DNA of 64,000 nucleotides from Actinobacteria bacterium OV320 (GTDB taxonomy: Bacteria; Actinomycetota; Actinomycetes; Streptomycetales; Streptomycetaceae), in NCBI GenBank assembly GCA_001298545.1, contig LJCX01000025.1:395149-459148 (forward strand), written 5' to 3'. Shown in pieces: positions 33,701-43,938 of the stretch. A model generated the notes under the pieces. It saw only the letters and a program-made list of their open reading frames with translations, was not told the origin of the DNA and ran no database searches. The position numbers were made by a program, and so were the translations under genes. Within the stretch, counting starts at the first letter, position 1. The number at the start of each line of letters is the position of its first letter.

Positions 33701-35706
33701 CGCCCGTCGTCACCGAGGTCGCCCCCGGGACCCGCCAGCGACTTGGGGATCCGCAGGCCGAAGTCGTAGATCCAGGCATTGGTGCGGTCCGAGCAGCGCA
33801 GTTCGTACGGCCGCTCGTCGATGACCTCGACACCGAGCCGGTTCAGGACCGGCAGCACCGCCGACAGGGAGATCGCGTCACCCTTGCGGTAGATCTTGAA
33901 GCGACGCTCGCCGGGCGCGGCACCCACCGGCTCGTACAGGCTGAGCGAGAAGTTCCGCTCCTCGGTGAGCCGCTCCAGATGGCACAGGTCGGCGACGGCG
34001 GAACGCGGGCTGTGGTCGGCCTTGTACCCCTCGGCGAAGGCACTGCCGTAGCGCCGCAGCAGCTCCGCGGCCCGCTCCTCGCCGAGCTCGGCCGTGAGCG
34101 CCTCCTGGAACGCGTCCGCCCAGGAACGCGCCGCCTCGACGAGCCGCGCCTCGATGCGCTCCTTGTCGGCGTCGGACAGCTCCGGCAGCTCGGTGCCCTG
34201 CGGGACCCGCACGACGAAGTGCAGCCGGGACAGGATCGACTCGGTGTTCCAGGCGGTGAAGTCGACGTTCGTGCCGCCGAGCTCCTCCTTGAGGATGTCG
34301 ATGATCCGCAGCCGGACGCCCGTGGTGTACCGGTCGCGGGGCAGGTAGACGATCGCCGAGTAGTAGCGCCCGTACTCGTCCTGCCGCAGGTACAGCCGCA
34401 GCCGGCGCCGCTCCTGGAGATAGAGCACGGACGTGACGATGGACCGCAGTTCGTCCACCGGCGTCTGGAAGAGCTCGTCGCGCGGGTAGGTCTCCATGAT
34501 CTGGAGCAGGTCGCGCCCGTCGTGGCTGTTGGGCGAGAACCCGGCGCCCTTGAGCACGGCCTCGACCTTGCGCCGCACGACCGGCACCCGCACCACGGAC
34601 TCGGTGTAGGCGGCGGAGGAGAACAGCCCGAGGAAGCGCCGCTCCCCGACGACGTTCCCGTCCTTGTCGAACTTCTTCACACCGACGTAGTCGAGGTAGG
34701 AGGGCCGGTGCACGGTGGCCCGGCTGTTCGCCTTGGTCAGCACCAGCAGCTTGTGCTCACGCGCCTTGGCGCGGGCGTCGGCGGGCAGCCGCTCGAAGGA
34801 GGGGCTGACGGGGTGGCTGTGGTGGCTGTCGGGGTCGGCATGCTGGGGATCGGAGCGCAGAATGCCGAGCCCGGTGCCGGGCACGGCGGTGAGGGAATCA
34901 TCCCCGCGCAGCTGGTACTCCCGGTAGCCGAGGAACGTGAAGTGGTCGGCGGCCAGCCAGCGCAGCAGCTCACGGGCCTCGTCGACCTCGGGCCGCGCCA
35001 GATCACCGGGGACGGGCTCCTCCCGGAGCTGATCGGCGACCCGCAGCGCGGTGTCCCGCATCTTCTCCCAGTCCTCGACGGCCTCCCGCACGTCGGACAG
35101 GACGCGCACCAGGTCGGCGGTGATCTGCTTCAGGTCGGCCCGGTCGGTCTCACGGTCGATCTCGACGTGGATCCACGACTCGACATGCCCGTCGTGCGGC
35201 AGCTCCCCCGCGGCCGGCGGGGTGTTCAGCACCTCGATGAGCTTGCCGGCCACATCGCGCCGCACGACGACCTGCGGGTGGATGACGAGGTGGATCCCCC
35301 GCCCCTGCCGGGTCAGCTCGTTGGTGACGGAGTCGACGAGGAACGGCATGTCGTCGGTCACGACCTCGACGACCGAGTGGCTGCACGTCCACCCGTTCTC
35401 CTCGACGGTCGGCGTGTGGACCCGTACGTTGGCCGTCCCCTGCGGCCGGTTCTCGGCCAGCCGGTAGTGCGAGAGCGCGGCTCCGAAGACGTCGACCGGG
35501 TCACGGCCGTTCAGGTCCTCCGGGGCGGTGTGCAGGTAGTAGCGCTGGAGGAACGCGAGGAGGGAGGCGTGGTCCGGGGTCCCCGGAGTACCGCCACCCT
35601 CGCCCGTCGTCCCAGTCGGTAGATGCCCCCCGACCGGGCTGTTCTCAGCGACCCGCGCCGCCCTCTCGAGCAGCTCGGCCTTGGCTTCGTCCAGCTTGGT
35701 CTGCAT
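30748..35706 (-). CDS. gdh: NAD-specific glutamate dehydrogenase, large (180 kDa) class
   Basis: Catabolic NAD-dependent glutamate dehydrogenase (glutamate to 2-oxoglutarate and ammonia), the GDH-180 type first found in Streptomyces. The 1652-residue length fits exactly. N-terminal ACT-like regulatory modules occupy about 1-450. The catalytic part near the middle carries RGGLRWSDRREDFRTEV, VPVGAKGGFVAKQ with the substrate lysines, GGEVVPPADVVRHD, and the Rossmann region GVGDMSGDVFGNGML. The C-terminal about 350 residues are helical. ATG 35706 is preceded by AGAGGACA. It is transcribed alone, convergent with the exporter. Homologues can be phosphorylation-linked or regulated by amino acids through the N-terminal modules; nothing in the sequence proves that here. 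Confidence 0.97.
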   Translation of the reverse strand: MQTKLDEAKAELLERAARVAENSPVGGHLPTGTTGEGGGTPGTPDHASLLAFLQRYYLHTAPEDLNGRDPVDVFGAALSHYRLAENRPQGTANVRVHTPTVEENGWTCSHSVVEVVTDDMPFLVDSVTNELTRQGRGIHLVIHPQVVVRRDVAGKLIEVLNTPPAAGELPHDGHVESWIHVEIDRETDRADLKQITADLVRVLSDVREAVEDWEKMRDTALRVADQLREEPVPGDLARPEVDEARELLRWLAADHFTFLGYREYQLRGDDSLTAVPGTGLGILRSDPQHADPDSHHSHPVSPSFERLPADARAKAREHKLLVLTKANSRATVHRPSYLDYVGVKKFDKDGNVVGERRFLGLFSSAAYTESVVRVPVVRRKVEAVLKGAGFSPNSHDGRDLLQIMETYPRDELFQTPVDELRSIVTSVLYLQERRRLRLYLRQDEYGRYYSAIVYLPRDRYTTGVRLRIIDILKEELGGTNVDFTAWNTESILSRLHFVVRVPQGTELPELSDADKERIEARLVEAARSWADAFQEALTAELGEERAAELLRRYGSAFAEGYKADHSPRSAVADLCHLERLTEERNFSLSLYEPVGAAPGERRFKIYRKGDAISLSAVLPVLNRLGVEVIDERPYELRCSDRTNAWIYDFGLRIPKSLAGPGGDLGDDGRERFQEAFSATWTGKAENDGFNALVLGAGLHWRQAMVLRAYAKYLRQAGSTFSQDYMEDTLRTNVHTTRLLVSLFEARMSPDRQRAGHEIVDALLEELDAALDEVASLDEDRILRSFLTVIKATLRTNFFQERAGGEPHDYVSMKFDPQAIPDLPAPRPAFEIWVYSPQVEGVHLRFGKVARGGLRWSDRREDFRTEVLGLVKAQMVKNTVIVPVGAKGGFVAKQLPDPGVDRDAWLAEGIASYKTFISALLDITDNLVGGEVVPPADVVRHDEDDTYLVVAADKGTATFSDIANQVAESYNFWLGDAFASGGSAGYDHKGMGITARGAWESVKRHFRELGVDTQAEDFTVVGVGDMSGDVFGNGMLLSEHIRLIAAFDHRHIFIDPKPDAATSYAERRRLFELPRSSWADYNGDLISAGGGVFPRTAKAIPVNAHIREALGIEAAVTKLTPADLMKAILRAQVDLLWNGGIGTYVKSGAESNADVGDKANDPIRVDGADLRVRVVGEGGNLGLTQLGRIEFALHGGKINTDAIDNSAGVDTSDHEVNIKILLNGLVGEGDMTVKQRNKVLAEMTDEVGALVLRNNYAQNTAIANALAQSKDMLHAQQRFMRHLVREKHLDRALEFLPTDRQIRERLGAGQGLTSPETAVLMAYTKITVSDELLHTSLPDDPYLRGLLHAYFPTALRERFPEGIDSHPLRREITTTVLVNDTVNTGGTTYLHRLREETGASLEEIVRAQTAARAIFRSAPVWDAVEELDNRVEADVQTRIRLHSRRLVERGTRWLLNNRPQPLQLAETVDFFAERVEQVWSQLTKLLRGADLEWWQRIHDELADAGVPDELATRVAGFSSAFPALDIVSVADRMGRDPLDVAEVYYDLADRLHIAQLMDRIIELPRADRWQSMARASIREDLYAAHAALTADVLAVGNGTSTPEQRFKAWDEKNAAILGRARTTLEEIQSSETFDLANLSVAMRTMRTLLRTHS

Positions 35707-36106
35707 TGTCCTCTGGCTCCTGTCGCGCGCCGTTGCGTGACGTAGAAGGAAGTACGTGAAGTACGGTCTCTTCCCCTGCGGCTCGACGCCACGGCCCGGG
35801 GTCTCCGGTCTGTTCCGACGCTATGCCGCAAGGTGAGATGAGCGGGGGGTTATCAGCCATTCTCGACACCACTCCCGGGTGTGACGCTGCTCTCCGCGCC
35901 AGGTGCATCCAGGGGGTGCACGGCGTCCTGGGGGCCCTCTCGACCCCGTCCCGCCCGCGCCGACCAGCGTCCGCCGCCCGGCTGCGGAGATGGTCCGCAC
36001 ACACCGGGCGCAGGGCGGAGGCAACAGTGCCCCCGCAAGCTATCGCGCTGATCACGCCACCAAGGCTATCGCCCCTCCCGGGCCCCCCGTCATGAGCCGT
36101 ATGTGT
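35707..36106. other. Divergent intergenic region upstream of gdh
   Basis: About 400 bp without a plausible gene. It must contain the gdh promoter (minus strand). A GGGGTTATCAGCC patch at about 35845 and several inverted GC stretches were noted, but no consensus promoter, operator or RNA element can be supported. Confidence 0.4.
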
Positions 36107-36229
36107 ACAAAACCCGACCCAGAACTTTGCCGTTCTGCACAGAGGCAAAACGGGGGGCGACGTGGGAAGGGGGGCGGCTGGAGCGGTGGCGGGAGGCGGG
36201 GTCGTGGTGGGAGGCGGGGCGGGGTCCTG

Positions 36230-36500
36230 AGAGGGTACGGGGGCGCAGGGGCGCGGGCCCTCAGGGGCGGGGAGGGGCGGAGCCCCTGGTGGGTGCAGGG
36301 GACACAGTCCCCGCCGGGGTGCGGGGCGGAGCCCCTGGGGAGTGCAGGGGCGGAGCCCGGAGGGGTGCGGGGCGCAGGCCCGCCGGGGCGCGGGGGCGGA
36401 GCCCCTGGTGGGGTGCAGGGGACGCAGTCCCCGCCGGGGCGCAGGGGCGGAGCCCCTGGTGGGGTGGAAGGGGCGGAGCCCCTGGGATGGGACGGGTAGG
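36230..36500. repeat. Array of GGGGCGGAGCCCC and GGGGACRCAGTCCCC palindromes
   Basis: GGGGCGGAGCCC(C) hairpins start near 36274, 36323, 36347, 36393, 36444 and 36470. A second type, GGGGAC(A/G)CAGTCCCC, sits at 36298-36312 and 36418-36432. The stretch from the first to the second type is duplicated with a 120-bp offset (36274-36335 and 36393-36456). It lies about 130 bp upstream of the PfpI gene and contains no credible coding sequence. Confidence 0.8.
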
Positions 36501-36629
36501 GGCGGCGGGGGCGAGAAAAGTCGACGCCGACCCCACCGCGCGGGACGCTGAAAGCGCCCCCTCTTGGCAAGCCCACCCCCAAGAGGCACGTTGCCCAGAG
36601 CAACGCCCGCCCGAGAGGAGCCGCCCACC

Positions 36630-37196
36630 ATGTCCGCGAAAATCCTTATCGTCACCGGCGACGCAGCGGAATCCCTGGAAGTCCTCTACCCCTACCAGCG
36701 CCTCCGCGAGGAAGGCTACGAGGTCCACATCGCCGCCCCCGCCCGCAAAAAGCTCCAGTTCGTCGTCCACGACTTCGAACCCGGCTTCGACACCTACACC
36801 GAGAAGCCCGGCTACACCTGGCCCGCCGACCTCGCCTTCTCCGAGGTCGACCCCGGCCAGTACGCCGCCGTCGTCATCCCCGGCGGCCGGGCCCCCGAGT
36901 ACCTCCGCAACGATCCCGAACTCCGCAAGATCCTCAAGTCGTTCTTCGACGCCGACAAACCCGTCGCCCAGATCTGCCACGGCCCCCTGCTCACCGCGGC
37001 CGCCGACGCCCTCCGCGGCCGACGCGTCACGGCGTACCCGGCCCTGGAGCTCGACATGCAGTCGGCAGGCGCCACCTTCCAGGACGCCGAGGCCGTGGTC
37101 GACGGCACCCTGGTCTCCGCCCGCGCCTGGCCGGACCACTCGGCCTGGATGCGCGAGTTCCTGAAGGTGCTCCGCACGAAGGCACCAGTGACGTGA
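36630..37196 (+). CDS. DJ-1/PfpI family protein
   Basis: 188 residues from ATG 36630, with AGAGGAG 9 nt upstream. The class-I glutamine-amidotransferase-like fold shows VIPGGRAPEYLR with the nucleophile elbow at QICHGPLLTAA, the cysteine being the conserved reactive residue, and the acidic partner in the N-terminal sheet (Glu15 region of ESLEVLYPYQ). Family members act as intracellular proteases, glyoxalases or chaperones; the precise activity cannot be read. The closest type is the DJ-1/PfpI group with YPYQRLREEGYEVHIAAP seen widely in actinobacteria. It stands alone between gdh (divergent) and a HAD gene (convergent), with a palindrome array in its upstream region. Confidence 0.9.
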   Translation: MSAKILIVTGDAAESLEVLYPYQRLREEGYEVHIAAPARKKLQFVVHDFEPGFDTYTEKPGYTWPADLAFSEVDPGQYAAVVIPGGRAPEYLRNDPELRKILKSFFDADKPVAQICHGPLLTAAADALRGRRVTAYPALELDMQSAGATFQDAEAVVDGTLVSARAWPDHSAWMREFLKVLRTKAPVT

Positions 37197-37225
37197 CCTG
37201 ACCTGACTGACCTGACCCAACAGAC

Positions 37226-37273
37226 GGGTGCGGCGCCCCCAGGACCCCCAGGACGCCACGCGACGCCGCACCC
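37226..37273. terminator. Terminator-like hairpin at a convergent junction
   Basis: GGGTGCGGCG / CGCCGCACCC, 10-bp stem with a 28-nt loop rich in CCCCCAGGA repeats, between the PfpI gene and the convergent HAD gene. TGACC units are repeated just before it (37191-37217). Confidence 0.55.
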
Positions 37274-37314
37274 GATCCGACGCTCGAGGCACCGGCCCGC
37301 AAGCCCGCAAACCC

Positions 37315-37986
37315 CTACGCAGCCGCAGCCAACCGCCCCGCGACCTCCACCGCCTCCCCCAGCGTGTCCACCACGGGCACCCCCACCACCTCGAGGCTGG
37401 CCCGACTGTGCGACCCCCCGGTGTACAGGACGGCCCGCGCGCCCACATGCAACGCGGCCACCGCGTCATCGGCGGCGTCCCCGATCACCACCGTGCGCGC
37501 CGCCTGCACGCCGGTGAGCGCCTCCAGGTGCCGCACCATGTGCTCGGCCTTGCTGCCGCCGGAGGGCCCGGTCCGCCCGTCTACCCGTACGAAGTGCGGC
37601 TCGATCCCGAACCCCCGGACCAGCGGCACGAGCTCATCGTGCACGTACATGCTCAGCAGGGACTGGCTGTGCCCCGCCGACCGCCACCCCGCGAGCAGCT
37701 CCACCACACCCTCGGTGAGCCCGCACCCCACCCGGTGCTCGGCGTAGTACCGGTGGAAGACGTCGTCCATGACCTCCCACTCGGCATCGGTGGGCAGCCT
37801 GCCCATCAGCCGCTCGTAGAACTTCGGCACCGGAACGCAGTACAACGCCCGGTACCGCTCCAGCGTGATCGGCTCCAGCCCCAGCTCGACGAATGCCGCG
37901 TTCGTCGCCCCGATGATCGCGTCGTTGTCGTGGAACAGCGTCCCGTTCCAGTCCCAGACGATGTGCGCCGCTTCGTGCTTCCCCAT
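37315..37986 (-). CDS. HAD-superfamily hydrolase
   Basis: Phosphatase-like enzyme; 223 residues from ATG 37986 (a TTG 10 codons upstream is also open but poorer). Motif I is DWNGTLF (nucleophile Asp, general acid position replaced by Asn in the order D-W-N-G-T), motif II is LLSMY, motif III Lys lies in GGSKAEH, and motif IV is VIGDAADDA. The cap domain (about 20-95) is of the subclass I helical type. The DxN form in motif I is unusual, since most phosphatases have DxD: it suggests altered or weaker phosphatase activity, though WDWNGTL is also recurrent in related actinobacterial proteins. Substrate unknown. The gene is convergent with PfpI and co-directional with the next upstream gene. Confidence 0.88.
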   Translation of the reverse strand: MGKHEAAHIVWDWNGTLFHDNDAIIGATNAAFVELGLEPITLERYRALYCVPVPKFYERLMGRLPTDAEWEVMDDVFHRYYAEHRVGCGLTEGVVELLAGWRSAGHSQSLLSMYVHDELVPLVRGFGIEPHFVRVDGRTGPSGGSKAEHMVRHLEALTGVQAARTVVIGDAADDAVAALHVGARAVLYTGGSHSRASLEVVGVPVVDTLGEAVEVAGRLAAAA

Positions 37987-38214
37987 ACCTGCAAACGTAC
38001 CCGCCACCACCGACAATCAAGTGACCGACCGAAGCGGCGCCCAACCCGCCGGACCAGGCACACCGACGGCTCAGGGCAGCTCGACGCACCGGCACGCCCG
38101 TAGATGCCCGCCCTCGGGTCTGCCCGCCCACAGATCGGCGCGCCCTTGGGTCTGCTCACCCCACAGATCGGCACGCCCACAGATCGGGACCCGGCAGCCG
38201 GCCGCCCGAACCCA

Positions 38215-38270
38215 GTCGCCCGACCTCAATCGCCCGAGCCCCGTCGCCCGACCTCAGTCGCCCGACCCCA
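38215..38270. repeat. Four tandem 14-bp repeats overlapping a gene end
   Basis: GTCGCCCGACCTCA-type units at 38215, 38229, 38243 and 38257. The last unit and part of the third encode the C-terminal VGSGD and stop of the gene ending at 38254. A looser family of CCCACAGATCGG units (3 copies) lies just before it at about 38117-38188. Confidence 0.8.
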
Positions 38271-38769
38271 CCAGAGTCGGGATCTCCTGCCTCGCGAACC
38301 ACAACAGCTCATGGTCCTCGGCCCCGTCCACGACGAACTGCGCGTCGTCGTCCCCGCCGTCCGCCGCCACGACCGCCTCCGCCGCGGCGGTCACGTCCGT
38401 CTCGGCCTCACCGGCGTCGACGTGCACCGCGGCCACCTTGGCCAGCGGCGCGGCACCCGTCACCCGGACCTCGCCCAGCGCCGCCGGGTCGAGCCCCCGG
38501 TCGGGGTCCGCGGCGGCCGCGCGGTCGGGTACGTCGACGGCGACCACGACCCGGCGCCGCGGGGCGCCCGGATCCGCCGCGAGCAACCGCAGCGAGGCGA
38601 GCGCGGCCCTGCTGAGCGCCGCGTACTCCAGCTCCTCGATGTCGTCGGAGACATACCACTCGCGCAACGCGGGCGTGACGGCGTACGCGACGAGCGGCCC
38701 GGACCCCAGCTCACCCGTCTTGTGCGCCTCGGCGAGGCCGGGGAGGGTCAGGGGGACGTAGACGCGCAT
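38254..38769 (-). CDS. Conserved hypothetical protein (DUF6912-like)
   Basis: 171 residues starting MRVYVPLTLPGLAEAH, with no signal or membrane span. The sequence has LVAYAVTPALREWYVSDDIEELEYAALSRAA near the N-terminus, split here as AVTPALREWYVSDD and EELEYAALSR, an acidic middle and an Ala/Asp-rich segment, then EDHELLWFARQEIP. I recognise it as a small actinobacterial family of unknown function that sits near secA in Streptomyces. It is probably co-transcribed with the HAD gene. Its 3' end is made of a 14-bp tandem repeat, so the last residues may vary between strains. Confidence 0.75.
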   Translation of the reverse strand: MRVYVPLTLPGLAEAHKTGELGSGPLVAYAVTPALREWYVSDDIEELEYAALSRAALASLRLLAADPGAPRRRVVVAVDVPDRAAAADPDRGLDPAALGEVRVTGAAPLAKVAAVHVDAGEAETDVTAAAEAVVAADGGDDDAQFVVDGAEDHELLWFARQEIPTLVGSGD

Positions 38770-39112
38770 GGCTGGCCGCTCTTTCGTGGTCGCAGGCTCG
38801 GACTCGGTGCCTCGGTGCCCCGGGGCGGAGACGGTTCCGCGTCTCCCCGAGGGCCTTCAGGATACGTGCGGCCGTCCCCTTTCGGGCCCCTGCCCGCACC
38901 CCCGCGACCGTCAACCCCGAGCCACGCCACTCACCCGGCCCGCCCCCGCGGCACCGGGCTTCCACCACCCCCGACCACCCCTGATAGGTGAACCTCCCAC
39001 CCCTCCTTCGAGGACTCTCCGCTTCCTTGCCGTCACACACCGCGACCCCGTACAAGATCCACAACGGCAAGTTACCGACTGGTAGAGCCGAGCCCACCGA
39101 ACGGGGACACCC
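38770..39112. other. Divergent intergenic region with no clear signal
   Basis: 343 bp between the DUF6912-like gene and the Rv3235-family gene. It must carry divergent promoters, but no -10/-35 pair, palindrome or RNA structure stands out. A CGGGGACACCC ribosome binding site precedes the right-hand start codon. Confidence 0.4.
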
Positions 39113-39822
39113 ATGAACAAGGTCATGACGAGGACGCAGCACCACCCCGGCACCCGCCCTCCCGGCCGACGCGACACCCGCCGCCCCGCGGGCGCCCCAC
39201 CCCGCACCCCTGGCGGCGGCGCCCCCCGTACGGCACCCGGCGCCGCCGCGACCGGCCCGCCCGCCCGGGCGCCCCCCCCCCCCCGGGCCCCCCCGGCACC
39301 CCCCCCCCCCCCCGCCCCCGCCCCACCGACGGACGCCCCACAACCCCCCGGTCCCTCACCCACCACCCGACCCCCCGACCCGGTTCCGGCGTCCCCACCA
39401 AGGCCACCGGTTCCCCGACCGTCCCCGCGCAGACCCAGACCCAGCCCGAGACCCGGACCCCCCGCCGCCCCGTCTCCCAGCCTCGCCCCACAGACGTCTT
39501 CGCCGACCGCCTCCTCGCGGTCCTGACCGGCCGGCGCCCCGTGCACTTCATGCTCCGGCACACCCTCGGCCACGCCTACGACGACCTGGCCCACCTCGCC
39601 GAAAGCGGCCCCCTGCGCACCACCCGGGGCGCCCGCCCCGTCGTCCGGGACATCGGCTACTACGTCCCCCGCCCCGGCGCCATCGAGGCCTTCGCCCGCA
39701 TCGGTGCCGGCGACCGCCTACGGGCCATGGCCTTCCGCCTGGAACTCGGCACCGACCACCGCTGGCGCTGCACCGCGGTGGAACTCGACGGCACCCGCAG
39801 GCCCCACCCCCAGGACGACTGA
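39113..39822 (+). pseudogene. Rv3235-family protein, reading frame broken in poly-C tracts
   Basis: The gene starts MNKVMTRT at ATG 39113 and, after a Pro/Arg/Gly-rich region, hits a stop at 39526 in that frame. The conserved part continues in another frame: DVFADRLLAVLTGRRPVHF, then GHAYDDLAHLAE, RDIGYYVPRPGAIEAFARIG and AMAFRLELG, ending at 39822. The correct frame is open back to the two homopolymers C13 (39272-39284) and C15 (39299-39313), so one extra C (or two fewer) would restore a single protein of about 236 residues. The family is syntenic with secA in actinobacteria (M. tuberculosis Rv3235 is near secA1). Function is unknown. The lesion is probably a sequencing or slippage event rather than old decay, because the downstream part is intact. 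Confidence 0.8.
39272..39313 (+). repeat. C13 and C15 homopolymer tracts
   Basis: Thirteen C at 39272-39284 and fifteen C at 39299-39313, inside the proline-rich segment of the Rv3235-family gene. Both are long enough for polymerase slippage and for read-length errors. Confidence 0.95.
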
Positions 39823-39847
39823 GCCGCCCCAGAACCGCCCCACGGCA

Positions 39848-39883
39848 AAGGGCCGGGCCACCCGAAGGTGACCCGGCCCCCAA
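39848..39883. terminator. Terminator between the Rv3235-family gene and secA
   Basis: AAGGGCCGGGCCACC / GGTGACCCGGCCCC stem with one G-T pair and loop CGAA, between convergent genes. Confidence 0.75.
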
Positions 39884-40024
39884 GCCGCTACGAAGCCCAC
39901 AGCGCCGTCACGACATACGACACACACGGCACGACACACACGTCACGCCACACCGTCACGCATCACACGCCACGGTCCGGCAGCCGGCGCGCCCCGAAGA
40001 CGCCCCGCCGCAGGCAGCCGCGCC

Positions 40025-42871
<2,847 letters not shown>

Positions 42872-43152
42872 GGGGGTTGGTCTCCTTGCCGGTCGGGCCT
42901 GGGACGGTCGATTTCCAGTGGACTTGCTGAGCAACGGCCATCGTATGCGAGGACCCCGCCACCCCGGGAGGCCTGCCGCGACGAGGACCACACACTGCTG
43001 CGCACCTGCTCCAAAATCTTCTTCAAAGAGGACAACGGCCGGGCCCCGCCGATGGTGCCGCGTCCGCCGGACGAATTGCGCGAATTGTGATCACGCGCTC
43101 ACACACCGCAAAAAGATGGCGCCCGCCGGGACACCCCGCGCAGAATCGGCCG

Positions 43153-43764
43153 ATGGAGCCCGAGCCCGCCACCCTCACCACCCCCCGCCTCGTCCTGCGC
43201 CCCCTCGACCCGCAGGACACCGACGCCGTGTACTTCGCCGCCCAGGACCCCGACATCCAGCGCTGGACCACGATCCCCTCCCCCTACCTCCCCGAGCACG
43301 CCCGAAGCTTCACCGAACTGCTCGCCCCGGAAGGCTGGGCGAGCGGCTCCATGTTCACCTTCGGCGTCTTCCTCCCCGACGGAGACCTCACCGGCGTCCT
43401 CAGCCTCACCATGCGCTCCCCCGGCACGGCCGAGGTCGGCTTCTGGGCGGCCAAGGAACACCGCGGTCACGGCTACACCACCGAGGCCACCCTCACCGCG
43501 GCCCGCTGGGCCTTCACCACCCTGCCCGTCGACCGCATCGAATGGCGGGCCGAAATCGGCAACACCGCCTCCCGCGCGGTCGCCGAGAACGCCGGCTTCA
43601 CCCTGGAAGGCACCCTCCGCTCGGCCATCGCCAACAAAGGCGTACGCCGCGACTGCTGGCTGGCCTCCCTGCTCCCGTCGGACCTGGGACTGCCCTCGAC
43701 AGCGCCGTACGTTCCGGCACCCTCCGGTGCCTCCGAGGGCCCGACGAGCCCGTCCGGCGTTTGA
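43153..43764 (+). CDS. GNAT-family N-acetyltransferase (RimJ/RimL-like)
   Basis: 203 residues from ATG 43153. N-terminal TPRLVLRPLDPQD is the typical beta1 of RimJ/RimL-type acetyltransferases. The acetyl-CoA loop is EHRGHGYTTEA, followed by NTASRAVAENAGFTLEG and a C-terminal RRDCWLASLLPSD. Likely substrate is a protein N-terminus or an amino group on a small molecule. The last codons (SEGPTSPSGV and stop) lie within the dispersed palindromic repeat, so the repeat supplies the stop codon. It is divergent from secA and followed by that repeat, which may terminate it. Confidence 0.88.
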   Translation: MEPEPATLTTPRLVLRPLDPQDTDAVYFAAQDPDIQRWTTIPSPYLPEHARSFTELLAPEGWASGSMFTFGVFLPDGDLTGVLSLTMRSPGTAEVGFWAAKEHRGHGYTTEATLTAARWAFTTLPVDRIEWRAEIGNTASRAVAENAGFTLEGTLRSAIANKGVRRDCWLASLLPSDLGLPSTAPYVPAPSGASEGPTSPSGV

Positions 43765-43820
43765 GGACGAGGCCGTCCAGGCCGAAAGCGGGGGTCCGGG
43801 GGCGCAGCCCCCAGGGACGG
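43748..43820. repeat. Dispersed palindromic intergenic repeat, copy 2
   Basis: CCCGTCCGGCGTTTGAGGAC, GACGAGGCC, GCGGGGGTC and the hairpin CGGGGGCGCAGCCCCCAGG follow in the same order as in copy 1 (4886-4953). It overlaps the end of the acetyltransferase gene. A smaller GGGCGGC-GAA-GCCGCCC hairpin follows at about 43848-43864. Confidence 0.75.
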
Positions 43821-43938
43821 GAAAAGGTAAGGGCGGCGGGGGCGAAACGGGCGGCGAAGCCGCCCTCACCCCCACCCCCAACCCCTCAAACCCCCAGCTC
43901 ACCCCGCACTGTCAGTCCCACCCCCTATCGTGCGAGCC

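Noticed and set aside
30754..35622. 1622-residue plus-strand open frame
   Set aside because: Antisense of NAD-glutamate dehydrogenase; composition dominated by Leu/Val/Arg/His typical of shadow frames in high-GC DNA.
36230..36500. CRISPR-like array
   Set aside because: Units are GC-palindromes with variable spacing and no unique spacers; no cas gene in the window.
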